Assembly: GCF_014534655.1 (NCBI RefSeq)
Contig: NZ_JACVVD010000006.1
Span: 186,001 to 250,000, forward strand
Reading direction: 5' to 3'
Source: Paenibacillus sedimenti
GTDB taxonomy: Bacteria; Bacillota; Bacilli; Paenibacillales; NBRC-103111
DNA length: 64,000 nucleotides
The notes under the pieces are model-generated. The model did not search any database. It saw only the letters and a program-made list of their open reading frames with translations, and was not told the origin of the DNA. The position numbers and the translations under genes were made by a program. Below, one piece after another: positions 50,812 to 59,390 of this stretch. Numbering within the stretch: the stretch's first letter is position 1; the number at the start of each line of letters is the position of its first letter.

Positions 50812-51870
50812 ATGACCTCAAAGAAGCAACACTCTGTACAACTCAAGGCGAGGCAAGCGAAGCCCAAAGTTGTTACGATTGTACCTGTATCAGGGGTGGT
50901 TGGCGATATTAAGGCGAACCCGGTGACCAACCAAGTTTATTTTGTTCATAATGAAGATGAAGTCGGTATCCTCGATGGGAAAAAGAACAAAATCATAAGT
51001 AACGTGAAGGTAGGCGGGGGGGCGGTCTTTCTAGCCGTGAATACGCGTACGAATCGCGTCTATTCGACTAATTTCCGAGATGCTACCGTCTCGGTCATTG
51101 ATGGAAAGACCCACCGCAGAATAAAGACGATTCAGGTTGGTAAGCATCCCTTCGGCATCGGGATCCATCTGGGAAGCAACCGGATTTATGTCGCAAATAC
51201 GAGCGGCTCGATAACCATCATAAGCGGCATTTCCAATCGCGTCTTGAAGACGCTGCGGGTCGGCGGTTCACCGACGCTTCTGGGCATCAATGAGCGTACG
51301 AACCGGATCTATGTCACCAATACGGAAAGTGATGCCGTTCATGTCATCGACGGGAAGAGCCAAAAGGTCATCACGACCATCAAAGTGGGGCGAAATCCCA
51401 TCATTACACCTAGTGTTAATGCAGAGACCAATCGGATATATGTTGCGAACAATTTAAGCCGCTACTTGTCACTTATCAATGGAAGCAATAATCACAAAAG
51501 CGTGCCCATTCTGCTCGGGCGGGTGCAAAGTAATGTAGCTGTCAATCCTGCAACGAATCGCATCTATGTCACCAGTGCTCAGGTTGAAGGTCGCGGTAAG
51601 CTGTTCGTCATCAGCGGGCTCTCCAACAAAGTGCTGAAGACACTGAAGATCCCGACCTTCACGGAAATTGCAGTCAATCCCCAAACGAACCATTATTTCG
51701 TCAGTGATTCTGAAAGCAACGACCTGTTCGTCTACAGCGGAAGCACCAACGCGCGTATCGCCACGCTTCGTACCGGGAAGTCGGCGGGCAACATGACACT
51801 GAATACCCGAACTAATCGACTTTATGTGGGCAATGAGGATTCCATAACGGTCGTTCAGGACCGTAAATGA
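50812..51870 (+). CDS. YVTN-family beta-propeller protein
   Basis: A 352-aa protein consisting of about seven repeats of 40-45 residues with the pattern N-P/R-x-T-N-R-I-Y-V-x-N followed by V-x-V-I-D-G-K/S-x-x-K-V-x-x-T-I-x-V-G. This is the YncE/YVTN surface-layer type beta-propeller. No signal peptide is seen, so it may be cytosolic or use a non-classical route (some Paenibacillus members are spore-associated). AAGGAG lies 9 nt before the ATG. It ends in a terminator shared with the HxlR gene. Confidence 0.85.
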   Translation: MTSKKQHSVQLKARQAKPKVVTIVPVSGVVGDIKANPVTNQVYFVHNEDEVGILDGKKNKIISNVKVGGGAVFLAVNTRTNRVYSTNFRDATVSVIDGKTHRRIKTIQVGKHPFGIGIHLGSNRIYVANTSGSITIISGISNRVLKTLRVGGSPTLLGINERTNRIYVTNTESDAVHVIDGKSQKVITTIKVGRNPIITPSVNAETNRIYVANNLSRYLSLINGSNNHKSVPILLGRVQSNVAVNPATNRIYVTSAQVEGRGKLFVISGLSNKVLKTLKIPTFTEIAVNPQTNHYFVSDSESNDLFVYSGSTNARIATLRTGKSAGNMTLNTRTNRLYVGNEDSITVVQDRK

Positions 51871-51874
51871 GAAG

Positions 51875-51912
51875 AAACCCATTACCTGATTAGTTGGTAA
51901 TGGGTTTACTTT
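51875..51912. terminator. Convergent terminator overlapping the HxlR 3' end
   Basis: AAACCCATTACC (51875-51886) and GGTAATGGGTTT (51896-51907), perfect 12-bp stem, then ACTTTT on the plus strand. Confidence 0.9.
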
Positions 51913-52273
51913 TGGGTAACGCCGCGTCGCGAACATGATTTCTGTACATTTCGCCCCATTGCTTCATGCTGAGAATAATGGGCTTAAGCGTTGCCCCGAA
52001 CTCGGTTAACGAATATTCCACCTTCGGCGGCACCTGCTGATACACTTCGCGGTGAACGATGCCGTCATTCTCCAGCTCCCGCAGCTGCAGCGTTAGCATT
52101 CGCTGCGTAATGTTCGGACAGATCCGGCGGAATTCGTTGAAACGCTTCGTGCCGTCAATCAAATGGTACAGCAATATGCCCTTCCACTTCCCGCCAATCA
52201 CATCCAGCGTAAATTCGACAGGGCAGCCCTCCCCTGTGGGAGATGGGCCAAATCTGCCTTCACGTCTTTTCAA
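51890..52273 (-). CDS. HxlR family transcriptional regulator
   Basis: A 127-aa winged-helix regulator. [22 protein letters not shown] (with the conserved Cys near residue 17), [21 protein letters not shown], and [14 protein letters not shown] are family signatures; in redox-sensing members the N-terminal Cys is the sensor. TTG at 52273 has AGAGGTGA 5-6 nt upstream; GTG at 52282 overlaps that site. A perfect dyad lies 18-36 nt further upstream. The divergent gene, a transporter, is decayed. Confidence 0.88.
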   Translation of the reverse strand: MKRREGRFGPSPTGEGCPVEFTLDVIGGKWKGILLYHLIDGTKRFNEFRRICPNITQRMLTLQLRELENDGIVHREVYQQVPPKVEYSLTEFGATLKPIILSMKQWGEMYRNHVRDAALPKSKPITN

Positions 52274-52299
52274 TCCAATCACCTCTTTGTAGTATACTT

Positions 52300-52318
52300 T
52301 TTGATACTATATATCAAA
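52300..52318. promoter_or_regulatory. Candidate HxlR operator
   Basis: TTTGATA-CTATA-TATCAAA, a perfect 7-5-7 dyad in the divergent region between the HxlR gene and the transporter remnant. Confidence 0.65.
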
Positions 52319-52384
52319 TTAGTGTGTATATGTTGATTTGATTTTAACATAACTTCTTTTCGCAATCGAGCCTGACTTTACGCA

Positions 52385-52525
52385 GAAAAACCGTTGCAAA
52401 CGATCTTGCGTTTGGAAACGAAATCCGCCTTGCAGGGGCGGGTATTCGGAACTTTAGAAATCGGTATGTATACGCTTGGCATTCTCGCTTTTTTCTACGC
52501 GAAGTCAATTCGTCAATACGAATAA
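52385..52525 (+). pseudogene. C-terminal remnant of an MFS transporter
   Basis: The frame reads AEKPLQTILRLETKSALQGR then VFGTLEIGMYTLGILAFFYA and ends at TAA 52523-52525. PLQT..L......LQGRVFG is the cytoplasmic loop between TM10 and TM11 of many MFS_3-type exporters. No start or upstream helices are left between here and the HxlR operator. Probably the former target of the HxlR protein. Confidence 0.5.
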
Positions 52526-52555
52526 AACAAAAAAGTTCCCGTAGGTTGGGAACTT
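52526..52555 (-). terminator. Terminator of the iron permease operon
   Basis: Minus strand AAGTTCCC-AACCTAC-GGGAACTT followed by TTTTGTTTTATT, directly at the end of the dehydrogenase gene. Confidence 0.9.
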
Positions 52556-53344
52556 CTAAGCTTTGTTACAGCTATCGCCGGACATCGCTCTGGCGCGGAA
52601 ATCGCAGTTTCTCTTATCGACGGATTTCATTAAATCCACGTTGACGCCCTTCTCTTCTGCCAGACCAATGAGAGCGCTCACATCCTTCGGCAAGCATTTG
52701 CCGGCATAGCCGCGCTTCTCCTCATAGACAAACGTGTGGCTTCTGCCGATTCTCGGATCCTCCAGCCATACTTCCCGCAGCTCGTTATAATCGATTCCGT
52801 GTGCGCCAGCGATATCAAAGAACTCATTACAAAACGTAACCTTGAGCGCCAGGAAGCAATTCTCCATATACTTGGCGAGCTCCGCTGTCTTCGCATCGGT
52901 TATCCTGATTCTGACTTCGGCATTATACACCTGTTGGTACGCACCGATGACAAGGCGGACATCCTCCGCAGCTCCGCCAAACGTAAGCCATGTCCGATAA
53001 TGCAGATCAGCAAACGGGTGGTCCACAGTTTCACCGTAATACTCCGGCTGAAACACGATACGCTTGCCCGTTGCTTCCTTCTGCTGGTCCGTGAACCCTA
53101 CTGGAACCGTCGAGCGGATGACGATCACTTTGGCTGCCAGCCAGGCGATAACTTCCTCGACAATGGATGTATCGCACGTACCGTCCTGGCGCGGAGGCGT
53201 CGGTACACAGACGAATACGACATCGCTTTCGTTGACCACGGCTTTGCTTCCTATTTGCATGGGCTCATCGTAAATCGCTGCGCTCGGAAAAAGCGCATGT
53301 ATCGCTTTACCGACATGGCCGTAACCAATTATCCCTACTCTCAT
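52556..53344 (-). CDS. Short UDP-glucose/GDP-mannose dehydrogenase family protein
   Basis: A 262-aa protein. N-terminal NAD-binding GIIGYGHVGKAI, VVFVCVPTPP, IRSTVPVGF and the central dimerisation helix (ELAKYMENCFLALKVTFCNEF) are followed by GYAGKCLPKD with the catalytic Cys. It stops soon after, so the C-terminal UDP-binding domain of classic Ugd (about 430 aa) is absent. Such short forms are found in several Firmicutes; whether they oxidise nucleotide sugars is unproven. It is the last gene of the iron permease gene run. Confidence 0.87.
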   Translation of the reverse strand: MRVGIIGYGHVGKAIHALFPSAAIYDEPMQIGSKAVVNESDVVFVCVPTPPRQDGTCDTSIVEEVIAWLAAKVIVIRSTVPVGFTDQQKEATGKRIVFQPEYYGETVDHPFADLHYRTWLTFGGAAEDVRLVIGAYQQVYNAEVRIRITDAKTAELAKYMENCFLALKVTFCNEFFDIAGAHGIDYNELREVWLEDPRIGRSHTFVYEEKRGYAGKCLPKDVSALIGLAEEKGVNVDLMKSVDKRNCDFRARAMSGDSCNKA

Positions 53345-53389
53345 CTTAGCATCTCGCCCCTCGTTGTCCGCATAAGCAACCCATCTATC

Positions 53390-54307
53390 CTACGCCTCCA
53401 CCTTAGCTTCGGCCTCACGCTCATGGCGCTTCTTCTGCACACCAAGCAAAATAAACACCAAGAAGTAGTATCCCCAATAACCGAGGAATTCCTCCAACGA
53501 AGGATTCTGCGTGTAACCCAGAAACGCTTTGAAAAAGATACCGACCTGCCCGTTAATGAGCGGCGCCTGACCCGTATCGCGGAGATATTGGACGGCATCG
53601 ATCGGATGCTCGGCCATAAGGCCGGTCATATTGTAAATTTCACCGATTTCATTGCCTGCTGTCCGGTATAAGCTGCCTAGTATGCCCAAGTCCTGCATAA
53701 TGCCAATCGCCTGAACGAACAAACCGGCAGAAATCATCATAAGAAAGACAGCCGTTACCCTGAAGAATGTACGCAATCTGACTTTCCTCGTTCCTTTAAA
53801 GAACAAGATACCGATAATCATAGCTAAAATCAGCCCACCGAGCGCTCCCCAGCTTTGCAGCGCTTTCTGGATATCGCCGCCAGTAATGGCAGCGAAGAAA
53901 AACACGGTCTCCACGCCTTCGCGCACGACGACGAGGAAGGAGTGGACGACCATATTCACGGCGCCGCCGATGGTCAGAATGTGTGCGATTTTACTTTGAA
54001 CCTTCCCCTGCAGCTCGCTGCTTTGTCTTCCCATGAACATGATCATATGCGTCAGCAAGCCGGATGAGATGAGCATGATGCCGATTTTCAAATAATTTTG
54101 ACTGCCCATGGCGGCAAAGCCGGTAAGCAAAATCTGGAACACCAGCGCCAAGCCATAACTGGCAAGCAGCGCTAAGAATACCCCAACCCATACCCACTTA
54201 TGCCAGCGCGTCGCTTCAATGCGGGTTAAATATGTAAGGATAACGCCAACGATGAGAATGGCCTCAAGCGCTTCGCGAAACGTAATCAAGAATGCCTGTA
54301 AATCCAA
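53390..54307 (-). CDS. FTR1 family iron permease (EfeU-like)
   Basis: A 305-aa membrane permease for iron with about seven helices. The two FTR1 motifs REALE (11-15) and REGVE (129-133) are intact. In Efe systems EfeU works with EfeO and EfeB; here the genes upstream encode a secreted stalk-domain protein and a membrane-anchored helical protein, and no DyP peroxidase (EfeB) is present. A hairpin terminator lies between it and the upstream gene, so expression may be lower than that of the partner proteins. Indirectly under the Fur box at 57006-57024. Confidence 0.93.
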   Translation of the reverse strand: MDLQAFLITFREALEAILIVGVILTYLTRIEATRWHKWVWVGVFLALLASYGLALVFQILLTGFAAMGSQNYLKIGIMLISSGLLTHMIMFMGRQSSELQGKVQSKIAHILTIGGAVNMVVHSFLVVVREGVETVFFFAAITGGDIQKALQSWGALGGLILAMIIGILFFKGTRKVRLRTFFRVTAVFLMMISAGLFVQAIGIMQDLGILGSLYRTAGNEIGEIYNMTGLMAEHPIDAVQYLRDTGQAPLINGQVGIFFKAFLGYTQNPSLEEFLGYWGYYFLVFILLGVQKKRHEREAEAKVEA

Positions 54308-54344
54308 TCTTCTCTCCCCTTTCCCTGTCTAGCCTATGACGCCG

Positions 54345-54374
54345 AAAAACACCTGCGCCTGCCAGGCACAAGTG
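54345..54374 (-). terminator. Intra-operon attenuating terminator
   Basis: Minus strand CACTTGTGCCT-GGC-AGGCGCAGGTG followed by TTTTTC, between the stalk-domain and FTR1 genes. Confidence 0.7.
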
Positions 54375-54393
54375 TCTTACGGCTTCGTATGAA

Positions 54394-55875
54394 TTAACGA
54401 AGAATGATGATCTCGCCATCTTGGAAAAATACGCGTTTGCCGAACAGCTCAGCCACGGCGCGCAGCGGGATGAACGAGCTGCCGTTCACGATTACGACCG
54501 GTTGATCCAGCTTCACTTTCGCGTTAACTTCGCCGTTTTGCACAACTTGGTCGGAACCGAGCGTAATTTCTGTTTTCTTGCCGTCTTTAACGATTACGAC
54601 TGTTTTAGTAGCATCTACCCAATCAACTTGAGCTTGAACAGCCTGTGCGATGACACGAACCGGCACCAGTGTGCGGCCGCTTACTTCATTGATGAATGGG
54701 GCATTTTCCGCTGTGAATGCAGCGCCATCCACTTGATAGTCCTTGCTCCCAATTTTCAGGCTGGAGCCGTCTTTTACAACCTGATGCTTAAGCACTTGGA
54801 ATCCGTACAGCTTCGCTGCAGCAAGATCGGAGCTATCGACTGCAGTTGTGAACTTTTGCGCCGACTCAACCGCTGCGGCAAACTTTTCTTTACCCAGGAA
54901 TACTTCTTGGGCAGCCAGGAACATGTTGCCTTCCATCGCGTAACCGCGCGCGCCTTGCAGGTCGCCGGCTTCAAGCTTTGTGAACGCTTGGTTCACATAT
55001 TCGGATACTTTACCGATCAATGTGCGGTGCAGTGCTGCTTGAATTTCTTCTTTTTTGATTTTACTTGCATCTCCTGATGCAAATGCGTCTTTCACAAAGT
55101 TAGCATCGGCAATGCTGCCGCCTCTCAAATAAGTGTAAACCGGCATGAAGAGGAAGTAACCCTCTGTAATGGCTGCAGGCTGATCTGCCGCTGGCTTAGT
55201 TGCAACGCTTTCCGCATATGTAAATGTGGCAAGTGTGTAAGTTTTAATCAGCGTCTTATCGAGCACTTGACGATGAACGTTAAAATCATTCAAATTACCG
55301 TCGTTAATATCTTTCTGAATTTGTTCGATCGTTCCTTTCAGGACCGGAACCATGTTCAGACTATATTTCGTGTCGCGTTTCTCTACAGTTGCCTGCAGTG
55401 CGCCTTCATAGATTTGGACTACTTTATCAAAAGCCGTTTTCGCGCCTACTTTATCGCCTTTGGTCATTGCAGGGCGCACTTGGTTGTTCATCAAATCACG
55501 CACAGCGAAATAGAAGTACCATTGCAAGCCTTTATCGATCGCTTGTTTCGCTTGAGCTACGCTCAAATCGCCTTTGATCGCACTGTTCAAGACAAGCGTA
55601 ATGTTGGTATCGATCTTAGGGTCGTCTGCTTTAATCGTAGTATCGATGCGTTTAATATCGGTTTGGAATTTATCAACATATAATTTCTGAACATCTGTCA
55701 GTACGGTTTTATCTGTAAATAGTGCCTTAATATCAGCAAATGCTTTGACTCTTGCGGCTACTTCCTGATCTTCAGTAATTTGGAATTTGCTTTCCGCAAA
55801 GGCGGCGGAAGTCAATGTAACAACGCTCGATAATGTTAACGAAACACTTAGTGCAACAGCTAATAATTTACGCAT
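54394..55875 (-). CDS. Secreted helical protein with C-terminal stalk domain (iron-operon partner)
   Basis: A 493-aa exported protein. Signal peptide (1-27, ending SAAFA). Residues about 30-360 form an all-helical region with repeated four-helix units, suggestive of imelysin/EfeO-M75-like or iron-handling helical bundles; a HxxE motif is not evident. Residues about 375-493 hold a copper-amine-oxidase-N-like stalk domain (INEVSGRTLVPVRVIAQAVQ, VNGSSFIPLRAVAELFG). GAGGG lies 10 nt before ATG 55875. Second gene in the Fur-controlled run; likely helps deliver iron to FTR1 at the surface, by context. Confidence 0.75.
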   Translation of the reverse strand: MRKLLAVALSVSLTLSSVVTLTSAAFAESKFQITEDQEVAARVKAFADIKALFTDKTVLTDVQKLYVDKFQTDIKRIDTTIKADDPKIDTNITLVLNSAIKGDLSVAQAKQAIDKGLQWYFYFAVRDLMNNQVRPAMTKGDKVGAKTAFDKVVQIYEGALQATVEKRDTKYSLNMVPVLKGTIEQIQKDINDGNLNDFNVHRQVLDKTLIKTYTLATFTYAESVATKPAADQPAAITEGYFLFMPVYTYLRGGSIADANFVKDAFASGDASKIKKEEIQAALHRTLIGKVSEYVNQAFTKLEAGDLQGARGYAMEGNMFLAAQEVFLGKEKFAAAVESAQKFTTAVDSSDLAAAKLYGFQVLKHQVVKDGSSLKIGSKDYQVDGAAFTAENAPFINEVSGRTLVPVRVIAQAVQAQVDWVDATKTVVIVKDGKKTEITLGSDQVVQNGEVNAKVKLDQPVVIVNGSSFIPLRAVAELFGKRVFFQDGEIIILR

Positions 55876-55924
55876 CTTCAAGTATCCCTCTTTCAAATTT
55901 GAATTGGTTGGTATGTTCAAGACT

Positions 55925-56965
55925 TTAAATCCACTTTTTCTTCCGGGCAAACCATACACCGCCCCCGAGCACTACGATGACAGCTCCGATAACCGCAATG
56001 CTGACGAGCGGATTCGTCTTGTCTGTGCGCTGCATGGGAGCATGAGCTGCCGCTTCCTTAGCGGGCTCTGCCTTCGCGGCTTCGCTTCCGGCAGGCGTTT
56101 CAGCAGGCTTAGCTGATGCTTCAGCGGCTGGGGTCGCCTGGGCCGTATCCGTAGTCGGCGCCGGGGTGCTGCTTGCCGCTGCGCTTGCAGAAGACTCAGG
56201 CGCCAACGTCCCTGTCGCCGTTACAGCCGCATCAGGCTGCTTGGACTCGGCAGGCTTGGCCTCTTGGCCTTTGCTCGCTGGAGTTTGCTGCTCCGGCTTT
56301 GACGATACTGCAGCTTCCGCTTTAGGGGTTTCCTGCGGTTTCGCAGTTGGCGCCGGTTCGCTAGGAGCAGCAGTTTTAACTGCCGCTTTATAAGGGAACA
56401 GCGGTTTTACCTTGTTGTAAATAAAGTTGACCTTTTCTTTGAAAACTTCCGGCTGCACTTCTTTCTTCCCTACACCGAACAGTCCAGGATTACCCAACGC
56501 ATCGAGTGCAACATCGAAAGCTTTGTTGATGTCGTCCGAACCCGATCCGATGTAAGGCTGAAGCGTATCGAAGGTCGCCTTGGCCTTAGCAAGCAGCAGC
56601 TTCGCCTGGGCGTAATCGTCAAGGCCCTTGGAGGCATACGTGAACCGCCGCTCCAAGTTCATCACGAGCACGGCTTTGAAATTAGACACCACCGCTTTAT
56701 TGTCTTTTGCTTGAAAATTGGTGTCCAGCGTAACAGCAACCTCTTCGCCGAAGTGTGCGGCGATCTCTGCTCTTCGCACCTTGTAAGCCTCTTGTGCAGC
56801 GTTCCAATCGTTCGCGCCATCTCCTAAACTAGTCTGCACCAGTTTGAACGTTTCCGCGACATCTTCCGTGTTGGCGTCGCCATAGGAGTAGGCTAACGCC
56901 GAGGACGGTATGACGATCAACGCCGCTAGAACTAACATCAGGCTAGTTAGAAGCCATTTTTTCAT
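55925..56965 (-). CDS. Cell-surface helical protein with Pro/Ala/Glu-rich linker and C-terminal membrane anchor
   Basis: A 346-aa protein. Signal peptide (1-25), a helical domain (about 26-180; QTSLGDGANDWNAAQEAYK, NLERRFTYASKGLDDYAQAK), then about 125 residues of Pro, Ala, Ser, Thr, Glu and Lys (wall-spanning linker), and a C-terminal helix LVSIAVIGAVIVVLGGGVWF with a positive end. The helical part resembles that of the downstream stalk-domain protein. AGGGGTGA precedes the ATG. First gene after a Fur box, so probably a surface component of the FTR1 iron system. Confidence 0.75.
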   Translation of the reverse strand: MKKWLLTSLMLVLAALIVIPSSALAYSYGDANTEDVAETFKLVQTSLGDGANDWNAAQEAYKVRRAEIAAHFGEEVAVTLDTNFQAKDNKAVVSNFKAVLVMNLERRFTYASKGLDDYAQAKLLLAKAKATFDTLQPYIGSGSDDINKAFDVALDALGNPGLFGVGKKEVQPEVFKEKVNFIYNKVKPLFPYKAAVKTAAPSEPAPTAKPQETPKAEAAVSSKPEQQTPASKGQEAKPAESKQPDAAVTATGTLAPESSASAAASSTPAPTTDTAQATPAAEASAKPAETPAGSEAAKAEPAKEAAAHAPMQRTDKTNPLVSIAVIGAVIVVLGGGVWFARKKKWI

Positions 56966-57005
56966 GTTTTCACCCCTGTATGACGAAATCAACCAAGTAG
57001 TCATT

Positions 57006-57024
57006 GATAATGATAATCATTGTC
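57006..57024. promoter_or_regulatory. Fur box of the iron permease operon
   Basis: GATAATGATAATCATTGTC matches the 19-bp Fur consensus GATAATGATAATCATTATC at 18 of 19 positions. It lies 41 nt upstream of the first gene (start 56965). Confidence 0.9.
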
Positions 57025-57079
57025 TATAATATTTGTCAACCACTATTTACCTGATTGTCGAGACAAATTAAAGGTTTGC

Positions 57080-58633
57080 CTAACGAATCCATTCGTACAA
57101 AGTAATCTCCGCGTATACCGGGTCGAACAGGAGAGCGGACTTGAACTCAGCCATCTTTTTAACGTGATCACGAATCGGTTTGCCTTGATCCTCGAATCCC
57201 TGGACAACATGGTCTGTGAGCAGCACACGCCGACCCGGCTCCGCTTGCGCAATCGCCAAAAAATACCCGTATGTATAGATTCGTTGATGATCGTATGCCG
57301 CTCCCAAGTATTGCAGCACTCTGGTTTCCTCCCAGGTAAATAAGACAAGAGGCTCATGCTGCGAGCTTACATATCGGTGAAGCTGATAGACCGCCGGCTC
57401 CTCGCCTGCTTGCTGCTTCTGCAGCTGCGCTCCGTATACGAATTGTATGCTAATGAGAACAATCAACAATATGTTGATTAGTCCGGAAGCTATCCGCCTA
57501 AGTTGCGGCTGAACAGTACGCCTCTCGCTGCTCAATGCCTCTGCCGTCCGAACGGCAGCCACGTAGAGAATAAGCAGCAGCGGTGCGACTACGGGAACGA
57601 CATGACGAGGTTTCTCAATATTTTGTCCGAATAAAGCCCACAAAGCATATAATAAGGCGCAGCCTGCAAGCCATAACATGAATTTCTGGTTCGTACTCCA
57701 ATGATACCCACGGGTAAGCAGAGGACGCCATGCAAATGAGGCCAATGGGGCCAATGCTACAAGCGATAGCAGCGCTCCAATGACCGCTGAGCCGCCCGTA
57801 AGCGATGACTCGAACAGATTAAGTCCTAGAAGCCTAACCAACCGCTCGCCGAGCGGCATCGGGATGGACACGACTCCGCCGCCCCACTCCGAGAAATGGC
57901 CCGCCACAAAAGCAAAAGACAACTTCCAGAAACCGGACAAGGTGCCTTCGGATAAAATCAATCCAGCTACCCAAATCAGCTGGAACAGCACCGTCATCGC
58001 CGCCGAGAAGCCTAACCGACCCCAGCGACGCAGCCGGCCGCCCTCCTGTTCTATGATGGCCATCCAGAGCGGAAGCAGCGCCAGCCCGAATGGAAAAAAC
58101 GATAGCCGAGTTCCCATCAGTAATCCGAACATGAACAGTGCAAGCATATGACGAGGAAGCGAAATCGGACGATCCATCGCATAGCGAACACTCCATAGAT
58201 ACCACCAGAGCAAGGCCATTCCTGCGCACTCGGACATCGGCCTTGCGGCCATCAGCCAAAGATAGGGACTTGTCAGAACGAGTGCAGGCAGCAGCAAGCT
58301 CTTGACTCCCCCGCTCGTGCAGCGGTGTGCCAAAAGCGCCATCGGAACCGCCGAGCTTAGCGCCATGGCGGAGTTGAATATAGCCAAAGCTTGGACGGGA
58401 TCGTTCACCCAGCGATGGAAAAGCCAGCCGCCCAATATGAAATAGGGATAGCCCGGAAAATGCGGCTGCATCGCCAGCAAATCATACCGCTGAAGCGCCA
58501 ATGCAAAATCAACCTCGTCCCACGTACGAGCGAAGGGACTGGCGTAGAACACGCTGAGGCACGTTGCTGCCACCATCACAGCTATTGCGAACAACGCAGT
58601 GGTAGCAGAGGCGGAGGCGGCTTTACGCCTCAT
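57080..58633 (-). CDS. GT-C family membrane glycosyltransferase (GT39/ArnT-like)
   Basis: A 517-aa protein with about eleven membrane helices. The first outside loop has WDEVDFALAL, the acidic (DE) catalytic motif of lipid-phosphate-sugar-using GT-C enzymes, followed by HFPGYPYFILGGWL. AAAGGAAGCAGG is followed by ATG 58633, which overlaps the GT2 gene end by 11 nt; longer in-frame starts lie within that site. It probably moves a sugar from a polyprenyl-phosphate carrier made by the upstream GT2. Last gene of the Fur-controlled cluster. Confidence 0.8.
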   Translation of the reverse strand: MRRKAASASATTALFAIAVMVAATCLSVFYASPFARTWDEVDFALALQRYDLLAMQPHFPGYPYFILGGWLFHRWVNDPVQALAIFNSAMALSSAVPMALLAHRCTSGGVKSLLLPALVLTSPYLWLMAARPMSECAGMALLWWYLWSVRYAMDRPISLPRHMLALFMFGLLMGTRLSFFPFGLALLPLWMAIIEQEGGRLRRWGRLGFSAAMTVLFQLIWVAGLILSEGTLSGFWKLSFAFVAGHFSEWGGGVVSIPMPLGERLVRLLGLNLFESSLTGGSAVIGALLSLVALAPLASFAWRPLLTRGYHWSTNQKFMLWLAGCALLYALWALFGQNIEKPRHVVPVVAPLLLILYVAAVRTAEALSSERRTVQPQLRRIASGLINILLIVLISIQFVYGAQLQKQQAGEEPAVYQLHRYVSSQHEPLVLFTWEETRVLQYLGAAYDHQRIYTYGYFLAIAQAEPGRRVLLTDHVVQGFEDQGKPIRDHVKKMAEFKSALLFDPVYAEITLYEWIR

Positions 58634-59390
58634 AGACCTGCTTCCTTTCATCATGAGGCTCATGAACAACGACCGCTTCATGCTTGCGTCTGGAGACAGG
58701 ACTTCTCATCTCTTTGTAGATCGCAGGGAGAACTGAAGTTACGTACTGCCTGAACTTGATGAAAGACTGCCCCTTCGTACGGACTTGATAAGAAATCGGA
58801 ATTTCCGCAAGCCGGAAGCCCTGCCTAACCAAATTCAACGTAAGAACCTGGGCATAGTTATAATCGTGGACAATATGGGCATGCTCCATCGCTTCGCGAG
58901 AGAATCCCCTCATGCCGGATTGACCGTCATAAATCCATCTGCGCAACAGTATAGCCTGCAGCAGGGTAAACACATAGTTGCCCAATCTGCGGTGCAGCTT
59001 CATGCCTCGTATCTGCCCTTTGAACCGCGAGCCGAACGTATAATCCGCGCGTCCCTCTATGATAGGAGCAAGTACGTCTGGAATCTGCTCAGGCGGGTAC
59101 TCGTTATCGGCATCAATCATGATGCCAATGTCGGCCCCCAGCAGGCAGCACTGTTGAAGCCCTTCCCGCACAGCGGCACCAAGACCCTTATTGCGAGGGA
59201 AAGAAACGATATGGTCAGCTCCCCCTACCCTGGCAACTTGGACGGTTGCATCTGTAGAGCCGTCATCGATGACCAGCACCTCTACCGTATAATGCGAGTG
59301 AAAAACACGCGGAACCCGGGCAATGACGCCGCCGATGTTATCTTCTTCATTATGAGCGGGCATGAAGACGATGATTTTTTTCTTAGTCAT
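58623..59390 (-). CDS. GT2 family glycosyltransferase (DPM1/polyprenyl-phosphate sugar synthase-like)
   Basis: A 255-aa GT-A enzyme. FMPAHNEEDNIGGVI, VLVIDDGSTDAT, NKGLGAAVREGL, the metal-binding IMIDADNEYPPEQI and GQSGMRGFSREA are typical of dolichol/undecaprenyl-phosphate mannose or glucose synthases without membrane anchor. It overlaps the phosphatase gene by 8 nt and the GT-C gene by 11 nt. It should charge a polyprenyl-phosphate with a sugar for the GT-C enzyme. Confidence 0.9.
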   Translation of the reverse strand: MTKKKIIVFMPAHNEEDNIGGVIARVPRVFHSHYTVEVLVIDDGSTDATVQVARVGGADHIVSFPRNKGLGAAVREGLQQCCLLGADIGIMIDADNEYPPEQIPDVLAPIIEGRADYTFGSRFKGQIRGMKLHRRLGNYVFTLLQAILLRRWIYDGQSGMRGFSREAMEHAHIVHDYNYAQVLTLNLVRQGFRLAEIPISYQVRTKGQSFIKFRQYVTSVLPAIYKEMRSPVSRRKHEAVVVHEPHDERKQVYEA

